Assembly: GCA_028671895.1 (NCBI GenBank)
Contig: JAPMAC010000221.1
Coordinates: 8,556,001-8,620,000 of the forward strand
From: Oenanthe sinensis
Taxonomy: Eukaryota > Streptophyta > Magnoliopsida > Apiales > Apiaceae
Length of the DNA stretch: 64,000 nucleotides
Direction: 5' to 3'
Both the position numbers and the translations under genes were made by a program. Positions 44,525 through 56,600 of this stretch are shown piece by piece. Under the pieces are notes generated by a model. It was not told where the DNA came from. It worked only from the letters and a program-made list of their open reading frames with translations, and searched no databases. Positions within the stretch are counted from its first letter, which is position 1; every line of letters begins with the position of its first letter.

Positions 44525-45834
44525 CATTTCATTTATGGTACTATTGCATTCATCTTTTGACAATTCAGAAAAGTTAGTAGCTAGTACATGATTTGATGAT
44601 GAACTAGCCTATTCATCTTCATGGTTGGCCATTAGAGCTAAATTGATGAATTCTTAAGAATCATTGTCCTCAGCAGCCCAGTCTTTCTCTTCAATCATAA
44701 AAGCCTTTTCTTTTTTTTTTGAGAAGGTCAAAGTACTTATTTTTATAGTCAATGTCATCATATGACTTTGCCTTCTTTTCTTGTTTTGGCTTTCTGCACT
44801 TATTTGAGAAATGACCAGCCAATCCACAGTTAAAACATTTGAATTTTGACCTATCAACCAAATTTTTGTTTTGGTTGTCATTTCTAAACTGGGATCCAGG
44901 CCTTTGAGCATTTGGATTCCTCTTGAATTTTAACTTTGAAAATTTCCTTAGCAGAAATGCAAAGTGCTCATCAATTTCATCTAAATCATCCTGAGAACAT
45001 GCTTCAATTTCTTCACATTTGCCCTTTCCCTTTCTTTTGGATGACTCTTCAACAGCATAATTAGCCACCATGTTAATACCTTCTACACAACCATTTTCAC
45101 TATCACCCTTCTTGTCTTCATTTCCCTTGACCATCAAAGCCACAGTCTTTTCGTTTCTTTGATTCTTCTCAATCTCTACATCTTGTTGTATTTCCAACTC
45201 ATATGTCTTGACAATACCATAAAGCTTCTCAAGAGTATAATTCTTGAAGTCCTGAGATTGTCTAATGGAGAAAGTCACTGCCTTCTATTCTTTTGGAAGA
45301 GATCTAAGAAATTTCAGATTTGTATCTTCAGTTGCATAAACCCTTCCATATAGTTTTAGTCCATTCAAAAGCTTTTGGAACCTACTATAGGTATCATTGA
45401 TGGACTCATCACTCTTAAAATGAAAATATTCATATTTCTGAATCAGGAGTTGCATCTCAGTTGTTCAGTTCCTTCACATAGAGTTTGAAGAGTATCTCAT
45501 ACCTCCTTGGATGTTGTGCAGTTGATAACGTTGCCAGACATGTCTTTATCTAGACCATTTAATAGAATGTTCATGGCCTTTTTGTCCTTGAGCACTTCCT
45601 TTTCATCCTCTTCTATGAACTCAGTAATGAGTTTTGGAACATGTTTGTCAAATGCAGGAGTTCCATCAGGGTTTAAACCTGTGACTAGCTTCATGTGAAC
45701 ATGAGGACCTTTCTCTATGCAGTTAACATAGGAATGTCAAGAGAAAGTAGATGTAGGTGAATTTTTACTTTCCATGCAAAATATTCATCTTTTTCTAACA
45801 CTGGGATCTTCACACTTGAATCTTTTTGGCCCAT
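44525..45834 (-). pseudogene. Copia-2 gag remnant
   Basis: Starts at the ATG at 45834 (MGQKDSSVKIPVLEKDEYFA, then WKVKIHLHL, a DUF4219/UBN2-type gag start) and runs leftwards with stops and frame changes. It includes the DMSGNVINCTTSKEV block (45497-45694), the MTFSIRQSQDFKNYTLEKLYG region and the zinc knuckle CFNCGLAGHFSNKCRKP, about 450 bases before its end. It is cut at 44525 by the 3' LTR of Copia-3, just after a piece matching gag C-termini (NLALMANHEDE). Confidence 0.85.
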
Positions 45835-45880
45835 ATTGATTTGCTCTTGATCTTAAAATTTCTGTATATTGAAAGCCTAT

Positions 45881-45892
45881 GCTCTGATACCA
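45881..45892 (-). other. Primer-binding site of Copia-2
   Basis: On the - strand TGGTATCAGAGC, a perfect plant tRNA-iMet 3'-end complement, two bases from the 5' LTR. Confidence 0.95.
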
Positions 45893-45894
45893 AT

Positions 45895-47037
45895 TGTTAT
45901 TTTCCAGAACAATATCAATATGTATTTGTAGAAGGGGGTTGAATATAAATACTTAAAACTTTTTCAAGTTATGAGTATTTGTTCTTGATGAACTAAGTGT
46001 TTTTTAGAAGTGTTTAGAACAATAGAAACTGAAATATAAATTGAACAATATATTTAAAAATTACTGATGGATTGGTTTTTCCATCAATATATATATTGCT
46101 AAAATAATCTAGGTTTGTAAAATCCTAACTGCTTTTTACAAAGTCTGAAAATAAACCAACTACTCTTATAAAGTGCTCTAAGGTTTGAACAGTTGATTCT
46201 GAATGATATTCTAACTTGGTTATTTTCTAACAATGTTATCACTCTTATTTATATAATACAAGAGTGTTTACAATCTCAAGAATAGAGTACAAACAAAAAT
46301 ACCTATTCTAGGAATGTTACTAATCTATCTTTTCATTCTGTCTTTTTCCATTTTGGGAAATGTCTTGAGGCTTGGAAAGACAGCTTCAATTTGAGTCTTC
46401 ACAGTCAATATAGACTGTCTTCCATAACTGTACTTAAGTCTGAAGATTCTTGACATTTTGTCTCTTTGTGTAGTCCATATCAATTGATAATTTTCTATTA
46501 AGCATATCAATTGATTCTTCCTTGTATCCATCAACTAATTTTCTTCTTCGATTGATCTTGATATCTATCGATTGATAATAGTTGTTGACCTATCGATTGA
46601 TAGATGTTATCAATCGATAGGTCTTCTTATCAGTTGATGGTCTTCAATCTTTGACTTTACTTGTTATCAATTGATCCTTCATCTATTGATACTTACATAT
46701 CAATTGATCACCCTTCACTTGTATAATTTTTCTGTCTTCAAATAATTATAATTTGACAGCCTAAATTATAAATCAGTTAATGATCTATATCAATCGACTA
46801 TAATATCAATTGATGAGAATATTATCAATTGAATTAAGCCATATCAATTGAAATATACCAAGTACAACTACGCTACCATCCATATTATCAGTTGATTCAG
46901 ATCAACATTTCAACTGATAAATGGTTTCCTGATCAATTGATATTTATAAATATCATATCAATTGATCAGTTACAACAAATAAAATTTCTATGATTCTAAG
47001 GTTAAAGTTATCATCAAGTCTACATAGATTCCTAACA
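45895..47037 (-). repeat. Copia-2 5' LTR (right)
   Basis: A 1143-base partner of 30048-31206 with the same ends and the same ATCAATTGAT array (about 46480-46975). Roughly one base in ten differs in the first 125 bases, and indels are visible elsewhere. Confidence 0.93.
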
Positions 47038-47042
47038 GAAAC

Positions 47043-48080
47043 CAGAAAGAAGGAAAACACAAAAAATAAAATTTAGTCCCTTTGCTTTTTAAACATGTAA
47101 CTTTATATCAAATCTCACAAATTGTAATCTTACAATGCATAGGGCAACTTTACTCTATTTTCTTTACCAACTCGAAATGGGAGATAATCATTTTTTTTCA
47201 TATTAGTTTAGAAAACAAGCTATAGAAATATTTTCACCATATATAAGCTCTTTGTGAGCTTCATTCCGCTCTGGTTCACCATATTTAGCTTGTATGTAAT
47301 CACATAGCTCATAGCTAAAATGTATGATACCAAAATAACTGCTGATGAAGAATCTTCAGCCAGTCTCTTCTTACTTGGCATAGGAGGATCGATTAATCTG
47401 TATTTTGCTCTAACACCATATTCCAGAGTCTAAATAGTTTAATGCAGATCTTTTGGACCTGGGCTTGACCACAATATCATGAGAATTTTGGACTTGTCAT
47501 TCTTAAACGAATCCTAACATTTCTGTAAGAATTCACATATTAGCCGAAAAATGGAGCTATGCCATATTCTAAACATCATATATACAATATACTAAATTAA
47601 TCTAAAGCAGCATGGTTACCTTGTTATCTCTAAATGGGACGTGAATCACCACTGGCAATGATTGGATGACTTGCAATAATACAGTGTTCCCCTGGTTAAT
47701 TTTCATGATGTGCGCTCAGCAAAGAAAGCAATAATCAGAACAATGTTATTTCGATATTATTTATATTTCAGACCAACGCCACTACATCCTATATAGAAGA
47801 ATAGACAGATTAATAATGATCATACCTGAATTTTTGCTTCCACTCCAGTCTAAACAGATTGTTCAATATTCTTTGCAGTTAGAACCAGCCATGTCAACAG
47901 GCATAAGACACCCTCCCTCAGTCGAAACATCTAGAATTCTCTGCCAAATGAAGGGAGGAGAAAACCTTACATCAAGGATGCCCTGAAATTCTTGAAATTG
48001 ATTTACCTAAAGACAATGAAAATTGAAGAAAATGTACTAGTTTTAACCTTGCAACGCCTTCAAGAGCTTTTCTCTACATA
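47043..48080 (-). pseudogene. KIN-10A-type kinesin fragment, copy 2 (main part)
   Basis: The same decayed exons as 11094-12262, read on the - strand: LCREKLLKALQG at the right edge, then ILDVSTEGGCLMPVDMAGS and NIEQSV plus a stop plus TGVEAKIQ (donor CAG/GTATGA near 47823), then SLPVVIHVPFRDNK-type text with a 2-bp deletion (donor AAG/GTAACC near 47622), and finally the segment around 47400-47520 equivalent to GKSKILMILWSSPG. This copy keeps VDMAGS and NIEQ, which are closer to the known kinesin sequence than copy 1, so the two copies decayed independently from a better ancestor. It is broken at 48080 by an insertion inside an exon. Confidence 0.78.
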
Positions 48081-50878
48081 GGGCACAAAAATTCAGGTAG
48101 CAGTAGAGCTTCATATTGAAATTATAAGAAGCTGCCAGTATGGGGAGATGAGACAAAATAAACAACAAACAAACATAAGGAGATTGAAGTCTAGTTTTTT
48201 CAGCAACATAAGAAGCAATTATGAGTGAACTACAACAAACGGTTTGTGGATGGAATTTTTTACAGAGAGTTATCGATGTATTAGTGAAGGGGTGTCGAGC
48301 TATCCAAACTTCTGACAATACATTGACTGCGAATTTCTTCTATATCAAGGCCATAGGAACTATAAAAAAAAAAAAAAAAAAAGAGGAAGCAATATGGGAG
48401 ATAAGAGTTGCAGGTCCAAAACTATGGTTAAATGGGAATTTTAAATTAAAAAAAGCAGGATGCGGAGCAACACATCATGTGAAGCAGAAATGCAACTGAA
48501 ACATTGTCATATGGAGTACTAACCATGATAAAACATGGTGCAAGGTGAGTGAAGATCAAAAGCTCAAAAATGGAACACGCCATTTCGAAGCTCAAAACTA
48601 CTCCAATTTGAAAATAAGATTAAATAGAGTCTTGTCCATGTGTAAGAACTGTGACACATGCAAAGACGTCGGGACTCAAGAGGCAAAGAACTGGACAAGA
48701 ATTCGTAAAGTTGCACTAAACTTGAAGATGTTTCACAGGCTATAGCGGAATAAGCAAAATATTAGCCAATAGAAATTGAGGTGCATTATACTGCAACAAT
48801 AAGCACATATTCATGCACGGAAGCGAGATAGAACAGAAGCTTGGAGCTGGAGTCATGTTTAACTACTATAAAGGAGTGAATTCGACATACAGAAAAATGG
48901 TTGTAGCAATTCAATGCTACAATGATCACATGGAAAAATTTGTTCCTGAAAAAAGCTACAAACGGCCTGATGCTAATTACGAGTGCCAGAAACTAGCAAA
49001 ATCGACTTCTCACAAAATACATGAAAGGGATGGTTGAAGAGAAATTAAAGAAAGGAAGGATCAATATTTTACAAAAAGGAAAAGCATAGACTTCACAAAA
49101 GGAGAAAAACGTGCACTAGAAGAAGAAAAATCAGCGAAGAAGAAGCTGTGCTAGGAATGAAAAGTCTCAGGCGGTGATACAAGAATAATGAAAAGTGTTG
49201 GACCTATTCTAGCAAAATGGTATGGCATTACAGAATATAAAATTAGTGCTCGTGATTGTTAATTGCATAAAAAAGATGGTTGTCAACAAAACAAACGTCA
49301 AAATGGGTGCTAACGGGAAAAAACACATTGTGGATATCCTATAAGGGTTCAATTTAAAAGTTTCATGTGAGATGTCCTTTGAAAATCAGAACCAGCAACT
49401 AGTTCAACTAAAATTATTGATGATCGCGATTATATTTCTATCCAGATTATTTTTCAACGATTAAGATTTTTTCATGTAGCTTCTTATCAACAACGGCAGG
49501 CATATCAACTAAAAGACTCTATACGATGGACGTAGTTCTTAAAAACTCTAGGAGAGATTCCGTAGTTATGGGGTTATGTATTCGTGCAAAATTAATGCTC
49601 AGGAAACAAAGGTTGCAATGGTGATTGTGCTAGCGAGCCAAACTGTAAAATACAAATTTTTGATCGAGGCCTGCAATTTATAAATCAAAATCTACTCGGC
49701 AAAATCAAAGTAAGTGCTATTTTTCTTTAGCAGTACATATTTCTTGTCATGCGTAAATACTGATCTTTTTCTAGACTCTATGTGGTCGTATTATAAAAGA
49801 AAAAAATTAATCCAACCCAAATATGTGTTCACAACAAGTGTTCTCTGAGGGTCACTTGGGGTGAAAGAATTTGTGAAGTCCTGGACTAGTGACCCATCGT
49901 CAAACACTCGGGGGAAATCAAAATTCTAATCCTAGACTTAAGACCAATCGACGATCTTGCGGGGATAAAAAGTTGATCAAACCCCGGACTTATGATCTAT
50001 CAATGATCACTTGGGGGCAATAAAAAGATCAAATCCTAGACTTATGATTTGTCGACACTCACATGATAATACGAATGTATATCCATCCAAGACTAGTGAC
50101 ATACCACTTCTTTAGTGAAGCAATAATCACTTGGGGCAGAGGATATATCGGGTCGGATATATGCTTCAGTGTGAAGCTATGATGGTCTGACCGAGATGAG
50201 AAAGTGGTGATTTACTATTTTTTAGATGTAACATTTTTATAGATTACAGAGTATATCTCATCAGTGTACAATCCGAATCAAGCATACTTTTATGTACACT
50301 CTGGGGATTGGAAGCACAAAATTGAACCGAAAAACTGTGTTTTATGCTATGATTGTTCATATACTGGGGACTTTGTACCGGGAGGGTGAGTGATGAGAAA
50401 TTGGTAAACAAAGTCTTTGGACAATTTTGTTGCTTACGGACGACCTCTCAAAGCAGATTCAAGTAAGATTTTTAATAAATCAAAATACTTGTCGCTTGGA
50501 AGCATAACAATGCCATCATGAATTGGGAAAACATGTTTATTATTAAAGGAAAAATACTATAATAGTATTCACTGAAGGTAACCCCCAAACTTACCATGTG
50601 TATAGGTAATTTGCTCCTAAAGAATAGGAGTATTGGCCTAAACAGAATCCTACGCAGAAAAGATAATATATACTAATAGAATTACGTGGACTTGATCCAT
50701 ATATAAAGGGTATGTATTGATCTCCGAAATTCTATTTTCTCCCAGAATTAATTCTCTCAAGCTCAGTACCAAATCATATAAACCCTAATTTTCTTTCCAA
50801 AATTGTCATGGATATTGAATCCCTAATTTTATAGCTCTATACGAATACCCGATTATAAATTTTATTAAACGAAAAGAG
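48081..50878. other. Insertion of unknown type, possible degenerate gypsy-like element
   Basis: This stretch has no counterpart in duplication copy 1 and splits a kinesin pseudo-exon. It begins with AT-rich, adenine-rich sequence (A run at about 48364-48382) and holds only short ORFs (48221-48499, 48545-48745, 48813-49037) with no recognised motif. Near 50385 a purine run (GGGAGGGTGAG) precedes TGATGAGAAATTGG. Near 50699 a TATATAAAGGG box is followed by a leader-like region with CTCAAGCTCAGTACC and AACCCTAATTTT. This looks like the U3/R part of a Ty3/gypsy-type LTR, but no gag or pol is readable. Confidence 0.3.
49855..50065. repeat. Degenerate tandem repeat, about 65-70 bases, three copies
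   Basis: Repeated phrases of the type GGACTTATGATCTATCAATGATCACTTGGGGGC and GATCAAATCCTAGACTTATG, each copy with several changes. Purine-rich serial repeats of this sort are common before the 3' LTR of plant gypsy elements, which fits the adjacent LTR-like sequence. Confidence 0.5.
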
Positions 50879-52113
50879 TGTTGCAGAAGGGGGGTTGAAG
50901 GCAACTTGCTAAATTATCACTAATCTTTGTATCAACAAACTAGGAAGTGATAATATCAAGTTAAGACAACAAACAATAGTAAGCATACAAGAGATACAAG
51001 GTGCTTACTTTAAAAATTAATTTTATTAATTTTTGTTGCTACAACTGACTGGAAGATATTTCCAGCTTCAATAGATACAATAACAAGAGAATGCTAATAT
51101 TTCTATGCTTGAGAAAAGTTAAGCTCAGTTGTGTGTGATAGGGAAAGTGTTTGTGAGATATGTGTATTTATATTAAAACACATGCCTCACTTACAAGTGT
51201 ATTTTCCCTTATTTTCTGGATAGTTGTTGAAATAAAAAATTTACTTTTTCTTCTCAAATCTGTCTTCATTTCATTTGTAGATAAAGTTGCTCTGAGATGA
51301 TTTGACATTCTTGACTCCATGAGCACGCTTAATCTTTTTGCTTACTTTATCTCAAGTTGCAGTAGTAGTCTTGACAGACTAGGTAGAGTTGTCAAGATCA
51401 ATCTGTGAAAGTACTTTACCTAATCTGCTTCTTGAAACAGACTGTCAGTTACATCAAAAGGTTACTGTCAACCTTTAGCTTCTCTGTAGTGACAGTATCT
51501 TCGACTCCGCATATATTGCTATCAATCCTGACATTCTTCTGAAACATACTGTCGTCTAAAGTTGCTGTCAACTATTCCACCAAACATGCTGTCGACTGTC
51601 TTGCCAAACATGTTGTCGACTATCCTGCCAAACATGCTGTCAACTATCCTCGCCAAAGCTACTGTCAGAAAACTTTCTATCTTCGATTCGTCAATCTTCG
51701 CCAAGTTTACTGTCAAGGAATAGTTGCTGTCAGTAAAACTTGATGTCTTAGAGTCTTCATTATCCGCCAAGTTTACTGTCGTAGAATAGTTGTTGTCGTC
51801 CGTTCCAAAAGATGTTGTCACTGGAATATGTTGTCGTAGGCTCCAGCTTGTAGAATGTTACTGTCAATGTTTTGATCCATGTTGTGCATGAACACTTTGT
51901 GAACTTCTACTTCATAGATCATTTATTACATTTGTACAAGATAGTAACTATTGATACTTACTATCACATACTTGACTCTTTGTTCATATTAATACAAGTG
52001 ACATATAAAACATATTGTCAATGTGTATATGACAGTATGTTTTACTTAGTTATTATTTAAATAAACTAAGTAATTATTAGTTGATTACATTGATAATACC
52101 ACAATCCCTAACA
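50879..52113 (-). repeat. Probable solo copia-type LTR (fourth LTR type)
   Basis: Starts TGTTGCAGAAGGGGGGTTGA and ends CCCTAACA. The start has the same AGAAGGGGGGTTGAA box found 20-40 bases inside the LTRs of Copia-1 and Copia-2, in the same orientation. No primer-binding site, polypurine tract or internal region adjoins it, and no clear 5-bp duplication was found (AAGAG against AATTT), so it may be truncated rather than a clean solo LTR. From about 51480 to 51870 it carries repeats around CTGTCGACTATCCTGCCAAA and GTTTACTGTC. Confidence 0.6.
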
Positions 52114-52158
52114 AATTTAATCTTGAAGCTTGGTCCGACGAAAATCAGCTTCAACAGC

Positions 52159-52395
52159 CGTGCTGTTGATAATCCTTTGTTTTTGCCTTCTTGCCCATCA
52201 CTTCCATTCTGAATTGCACATTTAAAAGTTTTATAAAACTGCTTTATACAATCCATGCTTGGAATACAAAGTGAATAGAAATAATTTTAAACTAGAAACA
52301 TAACAGTTTAAGGAAAAAGAGCATATCAACTTAATTACCCATATGTAAGAACAAAGGCATTCTCTTCACACAAGTTCACCAAACAAACATGGCAT
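52159..52395 (-). pseudogene. Duplication block copy 2, with split kinesin pseudo-exon
   Basis: On the - strand this carries EVMGKKAK followed by RIINST, the other half of the exon interrupted at 48080. It is homologous to copy 1 at about 12160-12260. The remainder (52240-52395) matches the intronic region of copy 1 up to CCCATATGTA, then runs to the LINE target site. Confidence 0.7.
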
Positions 52396-52486
52396 GGTTT
52401 GAATCTGTTTTGAAAGTTCTATCGTATTTTCTCAGTTTTTGAAGCTTTATTCTTGAAATACACCTCTTAAGTTTTATTTTCTCGTA

Positions 52487-53590
52487 ATGAATCCCATGGA
52501 GAATATTACACAGGCAATGTTCGAAATAAGTTTAGATGAAGACGAAGTTGGTGGCATAGCTTTAGGAGATGGCGGAGAAGGTACATTCATAGAACAACAA
52601 CTCATGGGGGATCCAAAATTGTGTCTGGTGGGGAAATTCTTAACAGAAGGGGTCTTTGATTTCACAGCAATGCAACATACTCTCGCAACGTTGTGGAAAC
52701 CAGGGAAAGGGGTATATATTAAGGCTGTGGAAGCAAATTTGTTCTTGTTTCAATTCTATCATGTAATTGATCTGAACAGAGTAATAGAGGGGAGTCCATG
52801 GACTTTTAACCGGAAAGTGATGTTGATAGGGCGTATGCCTGAAAACATGAATCCTCGATGTGTTCCTTTGGATACAATTGACTTATGGGTTCAAGTACAT
52901 GATATGCAACCGGGCTTTATGTCGGAGAAGGTGTTATAGGAGATTGGAAACTAGGTAGGAAGATATATATGTTCTTGTCCAAGCATTTTTAAGGGAATCT
53001 GGAGAGAGTACATGCGAATGAGGGTTAATACTGATATTAAGAAACCATTACGGAGGAGAATGAAAGTTCGTAAGTCTGGAAATGAATGGAGCTGGATTAC
53101 TTTCAAGTACGAAAACGTTCCGACATTTTGCTTCATATGTGGAATCATCGGGCATGGAGATAAGTTTTGCAGCAAGATTTTTGACACACCAGAAAATGAA
53201 ATAACTAAGCCTTATGGTGTATGGATGAGGGCCCAACCAAGAAGACAGAACAATTTAATGGGATCGAAATGGTTAAGAAATAGTGGGGAATTCATGCCGG
53301 AATCAACAAGTTCTACAGTTGACAAACAGAATCAGGCATCGGAGAAGTTCGTTCGACCTGAGGTAACAGACCCTGAAATCCCGGTGAGAGATAAGGATGG
53401 AAAAATATCAGGAGCTGGATTGCAACAGAATGATATGATGGGCAACAAATCAGGGAATTCAAACTGTGGGGATAATGCAGTTGGAGGGAAAAATAATACA
53501 GGTGTCAAAAGTATTATTTTGGAAAATAAAAAGAGGAGAACAGATTGTGAAGGAGAGGAAATTATGGGGATAAATACAGAAATTGAGTAA
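52487..53590 (+). pseudogene. LINE ORF1 (DUF4283 / zinc knuckle protein)
   Basis: An RNA-binding ORF1-type protein. The N-terminal DUF4283 region (52487-52939) includes GKFLTEGVFDFTAMQHTLAT and FYHVIDLNRVIEGSPWTFNR. A frame break at about 52940-53010 follows. The second half (53012-53590) has the zinc knuckle CFICGIIGHGDKFC (about 53130-53170), then a polar, glycine/asparagine-rich tail. In the family it coats LINE RNA. Only one frameshift separates it from an intact frame. Confidence 0.88.
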
Positions 53591-53685
53591 GATTCGGAAA
53601 ATGATAACATGGACCAGGATGGAATTAATATTGGGTCAAAAAATGGATTTGTGACGGGCTCCGAAAATCGGGCCCGCCTAGGATT

Positions 53686-56600
53686 ATGACGACCTTCAGC
53701 TGGAATTGCCATGGGCTTGGCACCCCATGGGCTTTACAATTCCTAAAGGATCAAGTGATCCAAAAGAAGCCTATTATAATTTTTCTCAGTGAAACGTTGT
53801 GTAAAAAAGAAAAAGTAGAAAATGTAAGGAAAATGATAGGTTTTGAAGGAGTTTTTGCAGTCGATTGTCAAGGCCAGGGGGATTAGCGATGTTTTGGAAG
53901 AACAAAGAAGAGATTACCCTTCAAACGTATAGCAGCAATCATATTGATGTGGTTGTCAATATTCAGGGATGGTCTCGGTTTAGGCTAACTGGTTTGTATA
54001 GTGAGCCTAACAGAACAAAACGCAGAGCTACATGGGATCTCAATAGACATCTAAATACGCAAAATCAGCTTCCTTGGGTTCTAATAGGTGACATGAACAA
54101 TGTATTGGGACAAGTGGATAAAAGAGGAGGGTCGTTGTATCCTACATGGTTGATTAATGGTTTCCAAGAAGCATTAGAAGATTGTGATCTGCACGATATG
54201 GAGCTTCAAGGTTATCCATTCACATGGGAAAGGGGGCATGGCACAGACAAATGGGTTGAAATTCGTTTAGACAGAGTTGTGGCTTCAAATTCTTGGCTTA
54301 ATATGTTTAAAGATGCAAAGCTTGTCAACCTTGAAGTGTCAACCTCAGACCACAGTCATATTCTTCTTGAGCCTGTAGTTGCAGCATTGACACCAAGAGT
54401 TCGAACTCCTAAATTCGAAAATGCGTGGCTAAGGGAACTAGTTTGTAAGTGTATAGTGGAGGATTCTTGGCAGCAAAACCAGAATGAAACGCTGCAAATA
54501 AAATTAGGTAAATGTCTAGAAGATGTGTCAGTGTGGGGGAAGGATTTTACTGGAAATTTTAAGAAGAAAATTGAAAAGTGCAAGAAAATTATAAGGAGTA
54601 CAAAGGGGGGTAGAGATAATGAAGCAATCCAAAGAAATCAGCTAGCTAACAAGGAGTTGTTAGAAATTCTCACTCAACAGGAAGTCTTTTGGAAGCAAAG
54701 ATCGAAACAGTTGTGGCTAAGGGAGGGGGATAAAAACAGTAAAAAATTTCATGCTACAGCTCGCGCGAGAAGGAAAAATAATCAGATCCAATTTTTGCTG
54801 AATGAGAGAGGAGAGCAAGTAGATTGCGAAGGAGGCCTGCAAGCAATGATGGAAAATTATTTTAATAATCTGTTTGCAGCAACGGACACAAATTGGCATC
54901 TTGTGGTCAATTGTATTGGAAGCAAAATTACAAGCGATCAGAATGAAGCTCTTTTGAAACCTGTAGATGATCAAGAGGTAAAGCAGGCAATTTTTCATAT
55001 GCATTCTGATAAGTCTCCGGGCCCGGATGGTATGACCCCGGGCTTCTACCATAAATTTTGGAACACAGTTGGAGGTGATGTTATTCAAATGGTAAAATCT
55101 TTTGTTGAGTTGGGTATTTTTTCTGACCAATATACTGACACTAATATTGTTTTGGTCCCAAAAAAGAAAAATCCTCAGTATATGACAGATCTTAGGCCAA
55201 TTTCGCTATGTAATGTCAGGTATAAAATAGTCTCTAAAGTGTTAGCAAACCGTCTGAAAGAGGTAATTGATTTGGTTATTTCAGAAGAGCAAAGTGCTTT
55301 CATACCGGACAGAATAATTTCTGACAACATCATGATATCGTTTGAGATTATGCATTATATGAAGCGTAAAACTCAAGGCAAGAAAAGCTGGATGGCTCTA
55401 AAACTTGACATGAGCGAAGCCTATGATAGGGTGGAGTGGAGCTATATCAGAGCAATGTTAATTAAATTGGGTTTTACCAACTCAGTTGTTAATCTCTTTA
55501 TACAGTGTGTCACTTCAGCTCGTTATAAAATCACCCACTCAGGCAAGGAGTTTGGTAATATAACTCCTTAGAGAGGTCTTCGCCAAGGTGACCCCCTTTT
55601 CTCTTATTTATTCCTCATATGTATGGAAGGTCTGTCAGCTCTCATCAAGTCCTATGAGCATCGTGGTTTGATAAAAGGAATCAGTGTGGCTAGGGGTGCT
55701 CCGTCGGTGTCTCACATGTTTTTTGCGGATGACAGTTACATATACTGCCATGCTAATAGAGAAGAAGTTGTGCAGGTTATGGAGATTCTAGCAATTTTTG
55801 AGCAAGCATCTGGTCAGAAGATAAACACAAGCAAGTCTAGTGTTTTTTCAGTCGAAATGTTCAGCAAGAAACTAAAGCAGAAATTCTTGAAATTCTGGGT
55901 TTTCATGAGGCTGAAAAAAAAGTCAGTACCTTGGTCTGCCAAATTGTATGGGCAGGAATAAAACAGCAGTTCTAGGGTATCTAAAGGATCGATTTCGAAA
56001 TAGGATTCAGAGTTGGGATGGTAGTCTTTTAAACAAAAGTGGTAAGGAAATTTTTCTCAAGACAGTAACTCAAGCAATTCCTAACTATGCAATGTCTGTA
56101 TTTTTACTTCCGCTTGAAATGTGCAAAGATATGGAGAAGATGATGTGCAAGTATTGGTGGAAATCAGGAAAGAAATAGAAGAATATTCATTGGATGAGCT
56201 GGGAGCAGATGTGTGTTTCAAAATTCCATGGAGGTCTTGGGTTTCGAAATCTTCACGAGTTCAACATTGCATTATTGGGAAAACAAGGGTGGCGTCTTGT
56301 CACAAATCCTAACAATCTGGTAGCAAGGATTTTCAAAGCGAAGTATTATCCAAAAGAAAGTTTTCTCAATGCTAACCTAGGTGCCAGCCCAAGCTTTATA
56401 TGGCGCAGTATACTAGCAGCTCAAAATATGCTAAAACAAGGCTTGGGTCGTAGAGTGGGTGATGGCAGATCAGTGAGGATTTTGAATGAGCCGTGGTTGC
56501 CCAGTTCTGAGAATCCATACGTAATGATTGATAGTGTAGCTTTGGAAAATCAAACAGTGTCAACTTTGATGACACCAGATGGGAGACGGTGGGATGAAAA

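Larger units (their letters stand above)
30048..47037 (-). mobile_element. Copia-2: Ty1/copia element interrupted by Copia-3
   Basis: A - strand element with LTRs at 30048-31206 and 45895-47037, both TGTTAT...CCTAACA. It is flanked by the perfect 5-bp target duplication GAAAC (30043-30047 and 47038-47042). The tRNA-iMet primer-binding site is next to the right LTR, gag lies at 45834-44525, and an extra ORF lies at 33471-31396. Protease, integrase, RT and RNase H are missing. The middle holds Copia-3 in the opposite orientation. The two LTRs are visibly more diverged than those of Copia-1, so this insertion is older. It lies inside the duplicated DUF247/kinesin block. Confidence 0.93.
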
